Source: Bacillus cabrialesii
GTDB lineage: Bacteria; Bacillota; Bacilli; Bacillales; Bacillaceae
Assembly: GCF_004124315.2 (NCBI RefSeq)
Contig: NZ_CP096889.1
Coordinates: 866,001-930,000, forward strand
Reading direction: 5' to 3'
Length of the DNA: 64,000 nucleotides
In this document: in pieces, positions 53,032 through 61,336 of the stretch
Layout of the letters: every line of letters begins with the position of its first letter
How positions within the stretch are numbered: the first letter of the stretch is position 1
Position numbers and translations under genes: made by a program
Notes under the pieces: model-generated
Databases searched by the model: none
The model's input: only the letters and a program-made list of their open reading frames with translations
What the model was told of the DNA's origin: nothing

Positions 53032-53080
53032 TTACTTGACGTAAACAAGTTATGTATATATACTAGCTTACATTAAGTAA
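53032..53080 (+). promoter_or_regulatory. catDE promoter with two CatR/YodB operators
   Basis: -35 TTGACG (53036-53041), 17 bases, -10 TATACT (53059-53064). TTAC-N5-GTAA palindromes lie at 53032-53044, over the -35, and at 53068-53080, just after the -10. This is the operator consensus of the DUF24 repressors CatR and YodB that control catDE in B. subtilis. Confidence 0.82.
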
Positions 53081-53107
53081 GTGATAACATTTATCAAGGA
53101 GGATAAA

Positions 53108-53512
53108 ATGAATAAATCATTTGAAATTGGCACATTACTTTTAAGAGTTATTACAGGTATTATCTTTTTTGTTCACGGTTTATCAAAGTTTCAAGGAATG
53201 GAGGGCACGATTCAATTTTTCGGCAGCATAGGCCTTCCAAGCTTTATGGCGTATGTCATCGCAGCGATTGAACTCGTTGGCGGAGTGCTTGTCTTCTTCG
53301 GATTGGCTACACGTATTGTCGGTGTTCTGTTTGCCCTCACGCTGATCGGAGCCATCATTACAGTCAAGCTGAAAGCGCCATTCATGGGAAATGCAGAATT
53401 TGATTACCTTCTGCTTTTGACATCAATCCACCTGGCTCTTTCCGGAAGCCGTTTCCTTGCGCTGGATCCACTTGTGTTTAAAGCAAAAAAGAGCGAAAAC
53501 GTATCAGCATAA
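53108..53512 (+). CDS. catD: DoxX-family membrane protein CatD (YfiD)
   Basis: 134 residues from ATG 53108 (AAGGAGG upstream; nine more codons are open). Four membrane helices: LLRVITGIIFFVHGLSKFQG, MAYVIAAIELVGGVLVFFG, VGVLFALTLIGAIITV, YLLLLTSIHLALSGS; DoxX/DoxD family. Co-expressed with the catechol dioxygenase CatE under quinone stress; may help as a membrane thiol/quinone oxidoreductase partner, unproven. Confidence 0.9.
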   Translation: MNKSFEIGTLLLRVITGIIFFVHGLSKFQGMEGTIQFFGSIGLPSFMAYVIAAIELVGGVLVFFGLATRIVGVLFALTLIGAIITVKLKAPFMGNAEFDYLLLLTSIHLALSGSRFLALDPLVFKAKKSENVSA

Positions 53513-53529
53513 GAAAAGAGGCATACAGC

Positions 53530-54387
53530 ATGACCAGCATTCATGAGGATACAAATATTGGCTATGTCAAACTCACAATCCGCAGCCTGGAGCGTTCCCT
53601 TCAGTTCTACTGTAACGTCATCGGCTTTCAAGTCTTAAAAAAGACGGATCGCCAAGCCGAACTATCGGCTGACGGAAAACGCGTCCTGCTTGTTCTCGAA
53701 GAAAATCAGAGCGCCGTCGTCTTGCCTGAACGGTCTGTGACGGGCCTCTATCACTTTGCAATTCTTCTTCCGAACAGGAAGGAACTTGGTATCGCGCTCG
53801 CCCGCCTGATTGAACACGGCATTGCCATCGGACATGGGGATCATGCTGTCAGTGAAGCACTCTACCTGTCTGATCCTGATGGAAACGGAATTGAAATGTA
53901 CGCTGACCGCCCCCGCAGCACGTGGCAGCGTGATCGTGAAGGAAACTACGTCATGACGACAACCGCTGTTGACATTGAGGGTCTTCTTGAAGTGGCCGGA
54001 GATGAGCGGAAAGCAGCGCTTCCGAACGATACAATTATCGGACACATTCATCTGCATGTCAGTGATTTGAAAGAAGCAAAAGCGTTTTATACGGATGTGC
54101 TGGGCTTTGATATTGTCGGAAACTATGCGGGCATGTCCGCTCTCTTCGTTTCAGCCGGAGGCTACCATCATCATATCGGCTTAAATATTTGGGCGGGAAG
54201 AAACGCGCCGCCTAAACCAACAAATGCCAGCGGACTAGACTATTACACGGTTGTCCTGCCTCATCAAGAGGAACTGGATCGAGTGGCAGACCGAGTCAAA
54301 CGTGCCGGATATTCGATCGAAGAAACGGAAAACAGCTTCCGTGTGAAAGATCCTGTTTCCGGCGCCCATATTAGATTTGTGATTTGA
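53530..54387 (+). CDS. catE: Catechol-2,3-dioxygenase CatE (YfiE)
   Basis: 285 residues, two vicinal-oxygen-chelate halves (about 8-120 and 168-280). Metal ligands of the second half are visible in IIGHIHLHVSDLKEA and YHHHIGLNIWAGR, with a late Glu/Asp region. Cleaves catechol next to the hydroxyls with Fe2+ and O2, detoxifying catechol and quinone precursors. 17 bases after catD, one operon, followed by a terminator. Confidence 0.92.
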   Translation: MTSIHEDTNIGYVKLTIRSLERSLQFYCNVIGFQVLKKTDRQAELSADGKRVLLVLEENQSAVVLPERSVTGLYHFAILLPNRKELGIALARLIEHGIAIGHGDHAVSEALYLSDPDGNGIEMYADRPRSTWQRDREGNYVMTTTAVDIEGLLEVAGDERKAALPNDTIIGHIHLHVSDLKEAKAFYTDVLGFDIVGNYAGMSALFVSAGGYHHHIGLNIWAGRNAPPKPTNASGLDYYTVVLPHQEELDRVADRVKRAGYSIEETENSFRVKDPVSGAHIRFVI

Positions 54388-54390
54388 CTG

Positions 54391-54429
54391 TAATCCCTTT
54401 GCCGAAAAAACGGCAGGGGGATTTTTTAT
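54391..54429 (+). terminator. Terminator of catDE
   Basis: AATCCCTTTGCCG / CGGCAGGGGGATT stem with small internal mismatch, loop AAAAAA, then TTTTTTATT. Confidence 0.8.
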
Positions 54430-54480
54430 TTTTGTCCGCCTTGTTATGATGGGAGAACCAACTTGTTAGGAGGCGTTTAC

Positions 54481-55425
54481 ATGGAACTCAATCACCTTGT
54501 GACGGGCAAAATAGCATTAAATCAATATGTGCATCGCTTAGAGCAAAAGGATGTTTCATTTTACGTCCACTATTGGGGAGCGATGACGAACCACTATAAC
54601 ACACTCCTTCATAAGCATTCCTTTTATGAAATTTGTTACGTCGTAAGAGGTGAAGGATATTACCTTGAAGGCGATCGTACATATCCGCTTCGTGAACAGA
54701 CGATTTTTTTGTCAAAGCCGGAGCATTTGCACCAAATCAAAAGTGAAACAGGGCTGTTCCTTTTTTACGTCGCTTTCGAGCTGAGCGAGGATCAGTCAAG
54801 CGCCGAATGGATCAAAGTGATGGAAGAAGTGAAACAAAGCCCCTTTATCACAATGCAATTGAAAGATGTCGAACCGCCGGGCCTGCTTTGGAAAACGTTA
54901 ATGCTGCAAGCAGCGCAGCCTGTCAATGCTTTTGACAAAGAGATCCTATTTCATTTGTCGCATGCATTGATCCTGTCATTAATCCAAACCTTTCTCCCGT
55001 CCGCCCATCGCCCGAAACAAAAGCAGCCCATTCACACATCTTCTGCTTTGCTGACAGAGGTGAAACTGCACATAAAAGACAATCTGTCACAGCCGTTAAA
55101 GCTGACGGATGTCGCCAGCCACTTTCATATCTCAGGGAGGCACTTATCACGTTTATTTGCAGCAGAACTGGGCGTCAGCTACTCAGAATTTGTCCAAAAT
55201 GAAAAAATAAACAAAGCTGCCGAACTGCTGAAATCAACGAATCTATCGATTAAAGAAATAGCGGAAGAAATCGGTTTCTCAGTACATTATTTCACTCGCG
55301 TCTTTTCCGCTAAAATCGGTAGCTCACCCGGGCTTTTCCGCTCCCTTTATAAAGATTCAAAAATGACCGCATTTCAAATCAATAAACCTTTTCAAAAAAT
55401 CGAACAGGCCAAGCCGCACGAATAA
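54481..55425 (+). CDS. yfiF: AraC-family transcriptional regulator YfiF
   Basis: 314 residues from ATG 54481 (AGGAGGCG upstream; six codons more from a TTG overlap the ribosome site). N-terminal cupin sensor (about 20-115: HKHSFYEICYVVRGEGYYLEG, SKPEHLHQI), C-terminal AraC DNA-binding domain (about 190-290: LKLTDVASHFHISGRHLSRLF, LSIKEIAEEIGFSVHYFTRVFSAKIGSSPG). Sits directly upstream of, and in line with, yfiGHI, which it probably regulates in response to the transported sugar (inference). Confidence 0.9.
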   Translation: MELNHLVTGKIALNQYVHRLEQKDVSFYVHYWGAMTNHYNTLLHKHSFYEICYVVRGEGYYLEGDRTYPLREQTIFLSKPEHLHQIKSETGLFLFYVAFELSEDQSSAEWIKVMEEVKQSPFITMQLKDVEPPGLLWKTLMLQAAQPVNAFDKEILFHLSHALILSLIQTFLPSAHRPKQKQPIHTSSALLTEVKLHIKDNLSQPLKLTDVASHFHISGRHLSRLFAAELGVSYSEFVQNEKINKAAELLKSTNLSIKEIAEEIGFSVHYFTRVFSAKIGSSPGLFRSLYKDSKMTAFQINKPFQKIEQAKPHE

Positions 55426-55463
55426 GATGTCCTGAAATGACAAAACAATGTCTTCATATGATA

Positions 55464-55513
55464 AAGACGCGAGAAATCTCGTTGTCTTATAATCTCTTTA
55501 GAAAGCGGTTACA
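55464..55513 (+). promoter_or_regulatory. yfiG promoter region: dyad operator, -10 and cre
   Basis: An imperfect dyad AAGAC-G-CGAGA-AA-TCTCG-TT-GTCTT (55464-55488) runs into the -10 TATAAT (55488-55493); no normal -35 is present. A cre-like AGAAAGCGGTTACA (55500-55513; only the first base off consensus) follows. This suggests activation or repression by a specific regulator plus CcpA repression. Confidence 0.6.
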
Positions 55514-55542
55514 AAAGTGTGTGTTGCTGAAGGAGGGATACA

Positions 55543-55581
55543 TTGGCTTATGCTTGGTGTCGGGTGCTCTGCCATTCTTGA
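55543..55581 (+). CDS. Possible 12-residue leader peptide upstream of yfiG
   Basis: AAGGAGG, a perfect ribosome site, stands not before yfiG but before TTG 55543, which opens MAYAWCRVLCHS, stop at 55581, 18 bases before the yfiG GTG. Too short to judge by composition; it may couple translation or be accidental. Confidence 0.3.
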   Translation: MAYAWCRVLCHS

Positions 55582-55599
55582 AAGAAGGGGAAGAAAGCC

Positions 55600-57048
55600 G
55601 TGAGTACAAAAAAGAAAGAGGCTGTAAAAGAAAAAGAAAGCTTAGCTCATAAAGGGCTTTTACGAACGATTACATTGGTATCTACATTCGGCGGCCTGTT
55701 GTTCGGTTATGATACGGGTGTCATTAATGGGGCACTTCCTTTTATGGCAACTGCAGGTCAACTCAATCTTACACCTGTTACAGAAGGACTGGTTGCGAGT
55801 TCCCTGCTTCTCGGGGCAGCCTTCGGGGCGATGTTTGGAGGACGTCTGTCCGATCGGCACGGCCGCCGAAAAACGATCCTTTATTTAGCCTTACTCTTCA
55901 TCGCAGCCACACTTGGCTGTACCTTTTCACCAAACGCGTCCGTGATGATTGCCTTTCGTTTTCTGCTCGGACTGGCGGTTGGCTGCGCTTCTGTAACGGT
56001 TCCAACCTTTTTAGCGGAAATTTCGCCGGCAGAACGCAGGGGACGAATCGTGACACAAAATGAACTGATGATCGTAATTGGCCAGCTGCTGGCATACACC
56101 TTTAACGCCATTATCGGCAGCACAATGGGGGAGAGCGCAAATGTTTGGCGGTATATGCTGGTCATCGCGACACTTCCGGCTGTTGTGTTATGGTTCGGAA
56201 TGCTCATCGTGCCTGAAAGCCCGCGTTGGCTGGCGGCTAAAGGCAGAATGGGTGACGCTCTGCGGGTGCTTTGGCAAATCCGTGTAGACAGCCGGGCACA
56301 GCAGGAAATAAAAGAAATCAAACATGCGATTGAGGGCACAGCAAAAAAGGCCGGCTTTCATGATTTTCAAGAGCCGTGGATCAGACGCATTCTATTCGTT
56401 GGGATCGGAATCGCCATCGTACAGCAAATTACCGGTGTCAATTCGATCATGTACTATGGGACAGAAATTCTGAGAGAAGCCGGTTTTCAAACAGAAGCTG
56501 CATTAATCGGCAATATTGCAAACGGTGTTATTTCAGTTATCGCGGTCATTTTTGGGATATGGCTTCTCGGCAAAGTCCGCCGCCGGCCCATGCTGATCAT
56601 CGGACAGATTGGCACGATGACAGCCCTTCTGCTGATCGGGATTTTATCCATTGTCCTTGAAGGAACACCCGCCCTGCCGTATGTTGTGCTGAGTTTGACC
56701 GTTTTGTTTCTTGCGTTTCAGCAGGCTGCCATTTCTACGGTGACGTGGCTGATGCTCTCGGAAATCTTTCCTATGCATGTGCGGGGGCTTGGCATGGGGA
56801 TCAGCACCTTCTGCTTGTGGACAGCTAACTTTCTCATTGGATTCACCTTTCCCATTTTGCTCAATCATATTGGGATGTCGGCGACATTTTTTATCTTTGT
56901 CGCTATGAATATTCTAGCGATTCTATTTGTGAAAAAATATGTGCCTGAGACAAAAGGGCGGTCACTTGAACAGCTTGAGCATTCCTTTCGCCAGTATGGC
57001 CGCCGCGCTGATCAGGAAATCCAAAATCAAACAACTCACTTATCGTAA
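55600..57048 (+). CDS. yfiG: MFS sugar/inositol transporter YfiG
   Basis: 482 residues from GTG 55600 (AAGGGGAAG upstream). Twelve helices with the full sugar-porter signatures: [57 protein letters not shown] (split), [20 protein letters not shown] and [12 protein letters not shown]. Close to IolT/YwtG/CsbC-type proton symporters. Substrate not known. First gene of yfiGHI. Confidence 0.92.
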   Translation: MSTKKKEAVKEKESLAHKGLLRTITLVSTFGGLLFGYDTGVINGALPFMATAGQLNLTPVTEGLVASSLLLGAAFGAMFGGRLSDRHGRRKTILYLALLFIAATLGCTFSPNASVMIAFRFLLGLAVGCASVTVPTFLAEISPAERRGRIVTQNELMIVIGQLLAYTFNAIIGSTMGESANVWRYMLVIATLPAVVLWFGMLIVPESPRWLAAKGRMGDALRVLWQIRVDSRAQQEIKEIKHAIEGTAKKAGFHDFQEPWIRRILFVGIGIAIVQQITGVNSIMYYGTEILREAGFQTEAALIGNIANGVISVIAVIFGIWLLGKVRRRPMLIIGQIGTMTALLLIGILSIVLEGTPALPYVVLSLTVLFLAFQQAAISTVTWLMLSEIFPMHVRGLGMGISTFCLWTANFLIGFTFPILLNHIGMSATFFIFVAMNILAILFVKKYVPETKGRSLEQLEHSFRQYGRRADQEIQNQTTHLS

Positions 57049-57075
57049 TCTGCAGATACCAGGAGGAATCTATCA

Positions 57076-58017
57076 ATGAAACTATCTTATGTAACAGACA
57101 GCTTAGGACATTTGCCTTTTGAAGAAATGCTCGATTTTGCCGCGGAGCTTGGCATTGATACGCTTGAAATGACAACCGGAGGCTGGTCGCCTGCGCCTCA
57201 CTTGAATCTTGATGAACTGCTGCAAAGCAGCCACAAAAGAGAAGAGTTTTCAGCAGCGCTGGAAAAGCGGAATATGACACTTTGCGCTTTAAACTGCTCG
57301 GGGAATCCTTTGGATCCAGGCGAACTGGGCAAATTGCACAGAGAAGTAACGGACAAAACGATGGAGCTGGCTGGATTATTAGGCGTCAAAAAAGTGATCA
57401 TGATGAGCGGCCTGCCAGCCGGCGGCCCGGACGACAAAGTGCCGAACTGGATCACATACACAGTAAGCTGGCCTCCCGTTTTAAAAGATATCCTCAACTA
57501 TCAATGGGAAGATGTTGCGATTCCTTATTGGAAGGAGCTTGTCCAAAAAGCGGAAGCCTGCGGTGTTGAAAAAATCGCGCTTGAAAATTTCAGCTCTCAA
57601 TTAGTCTATAATCCTGAGACTCTCTTTCGGCTCAGAAATGCAGTCGGCCCGATGGTCGGTTTGAATCTTGACCCGAGCCATTTATTATGGATGGGCGCAG
57701 ACCCGATCATCGCGGCAAGGGAGCTCGGAGAAGCCATTCACCATGTTCACGGAAAAGATGTCAGAATTGAAAGACATTTAGCTGCAGTTAACGGGCTGTT
57801 AGAAACAAAAGAAGTGACAGATCCTGCAAACCGGGCATGGAATTATGTAGCTGTCGGCTGCGGACAGGATTTACAGTGGTGGAAGGAATTTTTTTCAGTC
57901 GTAAAAATGATGGGGTATGACGGTGAGGTTTCCTTAGAAATGGAGGACTTAACGATGTCACCGGAAGCGGGCATCCGCACATCGATAGAAGCTTTAAAAC
58001 AAACCATCAGCCAATAG
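57076..58017 (+). CDS. yfiH: Sugar phosphate isomerase/epimerase-like TIM-barrel protein YfiH
   Basis: 313 residues, xylose-isomerase-like (AP-endonuclease 2) barrel: FEEMLDFAAELGIDTLEMTTG, IALENFSSQLVYN, VGLNLDPSHLLWMGADP, HHVHGKDVRI and VSLEMEDLTMSPEAGI supply the usual metal-binding Glu, Asp, His and Glu. Like IolE/IolI relatives, it probably isomerises or dehydrates a sugar or cyclitol intermediate. AGGAGG before ATG; 27 bases after yfiG. Confidence 0.88.
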   Translation: MKLSYVTDSLGHLPFEEMLDFAAELGIDTLEMTTGGWSPAPHLNLDELLQSSHKREEFSAALEKRNMTLCALNCSGNPLDPGELGKLHREVTDKTMELAGLLGVKKVIMMSGLPAGGPDDKVPNWITYTVSWPPVLKDILNYQWEDVAIPYWKELVQKAEACGVEKIALENFSSQLVYNPETLFRLRNAVGPMVGLNLDPSHLLWMGADPIIAARELGEAIHHVHGKDVRIERHLAAVNGLLETKEVTDPANRAWNYVAVGCGQDLQWWKEFFSVVKMMGYDGEVSLEMEDLTMSPEAGIRTSIEALKQTISQ

Positions 58018-58029
58018 GAGGTTTTTCTG

Positions 58030-59208
58030 ATGCTAAATGGAGAAAGAATCATTTCAAAACCGCTGCGCTGGGCAATGGTAGGCGGCGGGCGGCTCAGCCA
58101 GGTTGGATATAAACATCGTATTGGAGCGCTGAGAGACAATACTGCCTTTCAATTAATCGCAGGCGCCTTTGATATCGATGCCGAAAGAGGAAAAGACTTT
58201 GGGGTGAACCTCGGAGTGGATGCGGAACGCTGTTATCCTGACTATCAAACAATGTTTGCGGAGGAAGCGAAAAAAGAGGATGGCATAGAGGTTGTATCGA
58301 TTGCCACCCCGAACGGCACTCATTATGAGATCTGTAAGGCGGCGCTTGAAGCAGATCTGCATGTCATTTGTGAAAAACCGCTGTTCTTCACTTCAGAAGA
58401 GGGCTATGAAATCAAAGCGCTCGCAGAGAAAAAAGGGAAAATTGTCGGCGTGACATACGGGTTTTCCGGCAATCAAATGCTCCTTCAAATGCGTGCGATG
58501 ATTGAGCAAGGCAAGATCGGCGATATTCGTGTGGTTGACTTGCAGTACACACACGGTTTTTGTGCAGCAGATGAGGGCGAAAACATAAGCGCTGCACAGA
58601 AATGGCGTGTCGACCCTGCGATCGCCGGGCCAAGCTTTGTGCTGGGCGATTTATCTACCCACACGTATTATATGTCGCAGCTCATTATGCCGCAGATGAA
58701 AATCAAAGAGCTGCTGTGTGACCGCCAGAGCTTCGTCGGCAGCCGAGCGCCGCTGGAGGACAACGCACATGTGCTCATGCATTATGAAAACGGAGCGGTC
58801 GGAACGATGTGGACATCATCAATCAATGCCGGATGTATGGATGGCCATAGAATCCGGATTGTCGGCTCAAAAGCAAGCATCGAATGGTGGGACAGCAAGC
58901 CAAACGAACTGACGTATGAAGTGCAGGGAGAGCCGATTCAGACACTCGTTCGCGGCATGCCGTATTTAGATGGTGCATGCAGTGCTGATGAACGTCTGGG
59001 CGCCTTACACAGCGAAGGGCTGTCAGACGCGTGGGCCAATATTTATCTTAAGTTTGCCGTTGCGATTGATGCGAAAAACCGCGAAGATCAAGAAACCTTG
59101 AACAACTTGGTGTATCCTGACATTGATGCAGGAATCGAGGGCATCCGCTGGATTGAGAATTGCGTGCGTTCAGCAGACCAAGGATCAGTCTGGGTTGAAT
59201 TCAAATAA
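58030..59208 (+). CDS. yfiI: Gfo/Idh/MocA-family NAD(P)-dependent oxidoreductase YfiI
   Basis: 392 residues. N-terminal Rossmann fold (WAMVGGGRLSQVG), the EKP motif (VICEKPLFF, about 115-123) with the catalytic Lys, and the C-terminal alpha/beta domain with DLSTHTYYMSQLI. Expected to oxidise a sugar or cyclitol alcohol group, as inositol or glucoside-3-dehydrogenases do. Twelve bases after yfiH, last gene of the operon, followed by a terminator. Confidence 0.9.
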   Translation: MLNGERIISKPLRWAMVGGGRLSQVGYKHRIGALRDNTAFQLIAGAFDIDAERGKDFGVNLGVDAERCYPDYQTMFAEEAKKEDGIEVVSIATPNGTHYEICKAALEADLHVICEKPLFFTSEEGYEIKALAEKKGKIVGVTYGFSGNQMLLQMRAMIEQGKIGDIRVVDLQYTHGFCAADEGENISAAQKWRVDPAIAGPSFVLGDLSTHTYYMSQLIMPQMKIKELLCDRQSFVGSRAPLEDNAHVLMHYENGAVGTMWTSSINAGCMDGHRIRIVGSKASIEWWDSKPNELTYEVQGEPIQTLVRGMPYLDGACSADERLGALHSEGLSDAWANIYLKFAVAIDAKNREDQETLNNLVYPDIDAGIEGIRWIENCVRSADQGSVWVEFK

Positions 59209-59217
59209 ATAAACGAA

Positions 59218-59256
59218 AGCGCCGCATATGACATTAAGTTCATATGCGGTTTTTAT
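59218..59256 (+). terminator. Terminator of yfiGHI
   Basis: CCGCATATGA / TCATATGCGG ten-base stem, followed by TTTTTATTTT. Confidence 0.88.
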
Positions 59257-59331
59257 TTTCCAGAAACTCCTGTCAAAAATGACCTGAGGCAGGTATGATA
59301 AGAAAGGAATTGGGTAACGGGAGTGATGAGC

Positions 59332-60534
59332 GTGAAGGCTCTTATATTTACTAGGATTTTCACCTTAATGGTAAGTTGTTCGGTTTACTTTTTTCTTGTA
59401 AAAGATGACCGCTGGTTTGAGTATTTGTTCATCGCTGGCGGTGCGGGTGTGTTCTTAGCAAATCATCTCTTATTAAGAGTAGAAAAATATGCCGTTATTT
59501 TTTGTCTGATTGATATTGCAGTTGGCTTTTCATTCGGTTTCATATTTCCGGGTACAGGTTTATATATCACATTGCTCAGCCCGGTTGCTGTTACCTTTTT
59601 TTTGAAAGGGTTTGACCGAAAAACAGTATGGTCTGTCCTGTGTTTTTGTTTTATCATGTGGCTGATTGTGCTCATTCGTACATATCGTATGTTCGGCGAT
59701 GAATATGTGATGGATCATTGTATCAGCATGACATTCGTTGTCTTTTGCGGAGTTGTCGGTAAATTAATCCGCAAGCTTTTGGATACGCAGGAAACGGCAA
59801 AACAGCAGTTTCAGGAACTGACGGAGTCACACTTGGCGCTGTCTGCTGCGCATGAGGAGCTGCATTTATATGCAAAGCAGGTTGAAGAAATGACTGCCAT
59901 TCATGAGCGGAACAGAATGGCAAGGGACATCCATGATACAGTCGGGCACAAAATGACGGCGCTCCTCGTCCAGCTGCAGCTTTTGCGGGAATGGCAAAAA
60001 AGAGACAGCCAAAAAGCGGAAGAGACGGTCGAGGTATGTGAAACGCTTGTCCGTGAAGCGCTTGATGATGTCCGCTTATCAGTGCGGACCCTGCAAACGG
60101 AAAACGATCCTTCATTAATCGAAACGCTGAAACAGCTGACAAAAGATTTTTACAAAAACGCGGGAGTCACAACCGAATTTGCAGTCAGCGGTGATCCTGC
60201 GATGATCCCGCTGTCTCTTCATCCGACTCTGGTCAGAACAGTGCAGGAAGCACTGACCAATGCTAAACGGCACGGCGGCGCCACAGCCTGTTCGATCCAG
60301 CTTGCCTGCACAACGGACAGCATCAGCCTTGTCATTAAGGATGACGGAAAAGGAAATCCCGACGCGGCACTCGGCTTTGGTCTCTTGAACATGAAAAAGC
60401 GGGCAGCGGAGCATGGCGGAATGATCCGCTTTGAGAGCGAACGGGATGAAGGATTTACTGTGATCGCCAAATTTTCACTGGCTAATAAAAAATGGAGCTT
60501 CGGGCCCGCGCAGCAAAAGGAGAGTTTATCATGA
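59332..60534 (+). CDS. lnrJ: Sensor histidine kinase LnrJ (YfiJ)
   Basis: 400 residues from GTG 59332 (GGGAGTGA upstream; ATG 59326 and GTG 59323 are alternatives closer to the ribosome site). Five to six membrane helices (about 5-150) with short outside loops, so sensing is probably within the membrane. A coiled coil follows, then HisKA_3 with the phosphorylated His in RMARDIHDTVGHKM (about 208), and an HATPase domain (VQEALTNAKRHGG, DDGKG, FGLLNMKKRAAEHGG). NarL-type kinase. In B. subtilis LnrJK is activated by linearmycins and related polyenes and switches on lnrLMN. Confidence 0.93.
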   Translation: MKALIFTRIFTLMVSCSVYFFLVKDDRWFEYLFIAGGAGVFLANHLLLRVEKYAVIFCLIDIAVGFSFGFIFPGTGLYITLLSPVAVTFFLKGFDRKTVWSVLCFCFIMWLIVLIRTYRMFGDEYVMDHCISMTFVVFCGVVGKLIRKLLDTQETAKQQFQELTESHLALSAAHEELHLYAKQVEEMTAIHERNRMARDIHDTVGHKMTALLVQLQLLREWQKRDSQKAEETVEVCETLVREALDDVRLSVRTLQTENDPSLIETLKQLTKDFYKNAGVTTEFAVSGDPAMIPLSLHPTLVRTVQEALTNAKRHGGATACSIQLACTTDSISLVIKDDGKGNPDAALGFGLLNMKKRAAEHGGMIRFESERDEGFTVIAKFSLANKKWSFGPAQQKESLS

Positions 60535-61193
60535 TTAAGATCATCATTACCGACGATCAGGATATCGTCAGAGAAGGGCTGGCATCGCTGCTTCAGCTCA
60601 GAGAAGAGCTTGATGTGATCGCAACAGCGCGAAACGGGCAGGAAGCCTTCGAAAAGGCGAAAGAACTTGAGCCCGATATTGTGTTAATGGACATCCGAAT
60701 GCCGGTTTCCAACGGAGTTGAAGGGACAAAATTGATTACAAGCTCGCTGCCCGGCGTAAAGGTTTTGATGCTGACGACCTTCAAGGATTCAGAGCTGATT
60801 GCTGAAGCGCTAGAAGAAGGAGCGAGCGGGTACCTGCTAAAGGACATGTCAGCCGATACGATTGTAAAAGCGGTGATGACTGTTCAATCTGGGGGGATGG
60901 TGCTTCCTCCGGAACTGACTGCCCAAATGCTGAATGAATGGAAGCGTGAAAGACAGCTGAAAGGAATAAACGAGAAAGAAAAACCTGAGGAGCTGCACGA
61001 CCTGACCGATCGTGAAATGGAAGTTCTCGCTGAGCTGGGGTACGGGCTGAATAACAAAGAAATTGCCGAGAAGCTGTACATTACAGAAGGCACAGTGAAA
61101 AATCATGTTTCGCACATTATCAGCAAGCTGTCTGTCAGAGACAGAACCCAAGCCGCCATCTATTCAGTCAGATATGGTGTATCTGTCTTTTGA
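60531..61193 (+). CDS. lnrK: NarL-family response regulator LnrK (YfiK)
   Basis: 220 residues from ATG 60531, overlapping the lnrJ stop by four bases (ATGA), with AAAGGAGAG upstream. Receiver domain: acidic pair DDQD, phosphorylated Asp in IVLMDIRMP (about residue 54), Thr in LMLTTFKD, Lys in LLKDMSAD. C-terminal LuxR-type helix-turn-helix (LTDREMEVLAELGYGLNNKEIAEKLYITEGTVKNHV, in parts). Partner of LnrJ. Confidence 0.94.
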   Translation: MIKIIITDDQDIVREGLASLLQLREELDVIATARNGQEAFEKAKELEPDIVLMDIRMPVSNGVEGTKLITSSLPGVKVLMLTTFKDSELIAEALEEGASGYLLKDMSADTIVKAVMTVQSGGMVLPPELTAQMLNEWKRERQLKGINEKEKPEELHDLTDREMEVLAELGYGLNNKEIAEKLYITEGTVKNHVSHIISKLSVRDRTQAAIYSVRYGVSVF

Positions 61194-61222
61194 CATATGA
61201 CGTTCAGCATATACATTTCTCT

Positions 61223-61249
61223 GAAAAGGCCTTTTACAGGCCTTTTTTT
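61223..61249 (+). terminator. Terminator after lnrJK
   Basis: AAAAGGCC / GGCCTTTT stem, loop TTTTACA, then seven T. It lies between the two-component genes and lnrL, so lnrLMN needs its own promoter. Confidence 0.82.
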
Positions 61250-61267
61250 CATGCCTTATGTTCTATC

Positions 61268-61305
61268 CGGCGCTACATGCCGCACGCCCTTCTTTTTTCT
61301 ACAAT
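61268..61305 (+). promoter_or_regulatory. Putative LnrK-dependent promoter of lnrLMN
   Basis: -10 TACAAT (61300-61305) with no -35 match at the right spacing (ATGCCG at 61277-61282). Over that place lies the inverted repeat CGGC-N7-GCCG (61268-61282), a candidate activator site. Confidence 0.45.
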
Positions 61306-61336
61306 GGCAATGGGATTAAAAAAGGAGTGAAACGAC

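Noticed and set aside
55437..55652. 71-codon ORF upstream of yfiG
   Set aside because: It overlaps the promoter, cre and leader and runs out of frame into yfiG; low-complexity Lys/Arg end is the yfiG start read in another frame.
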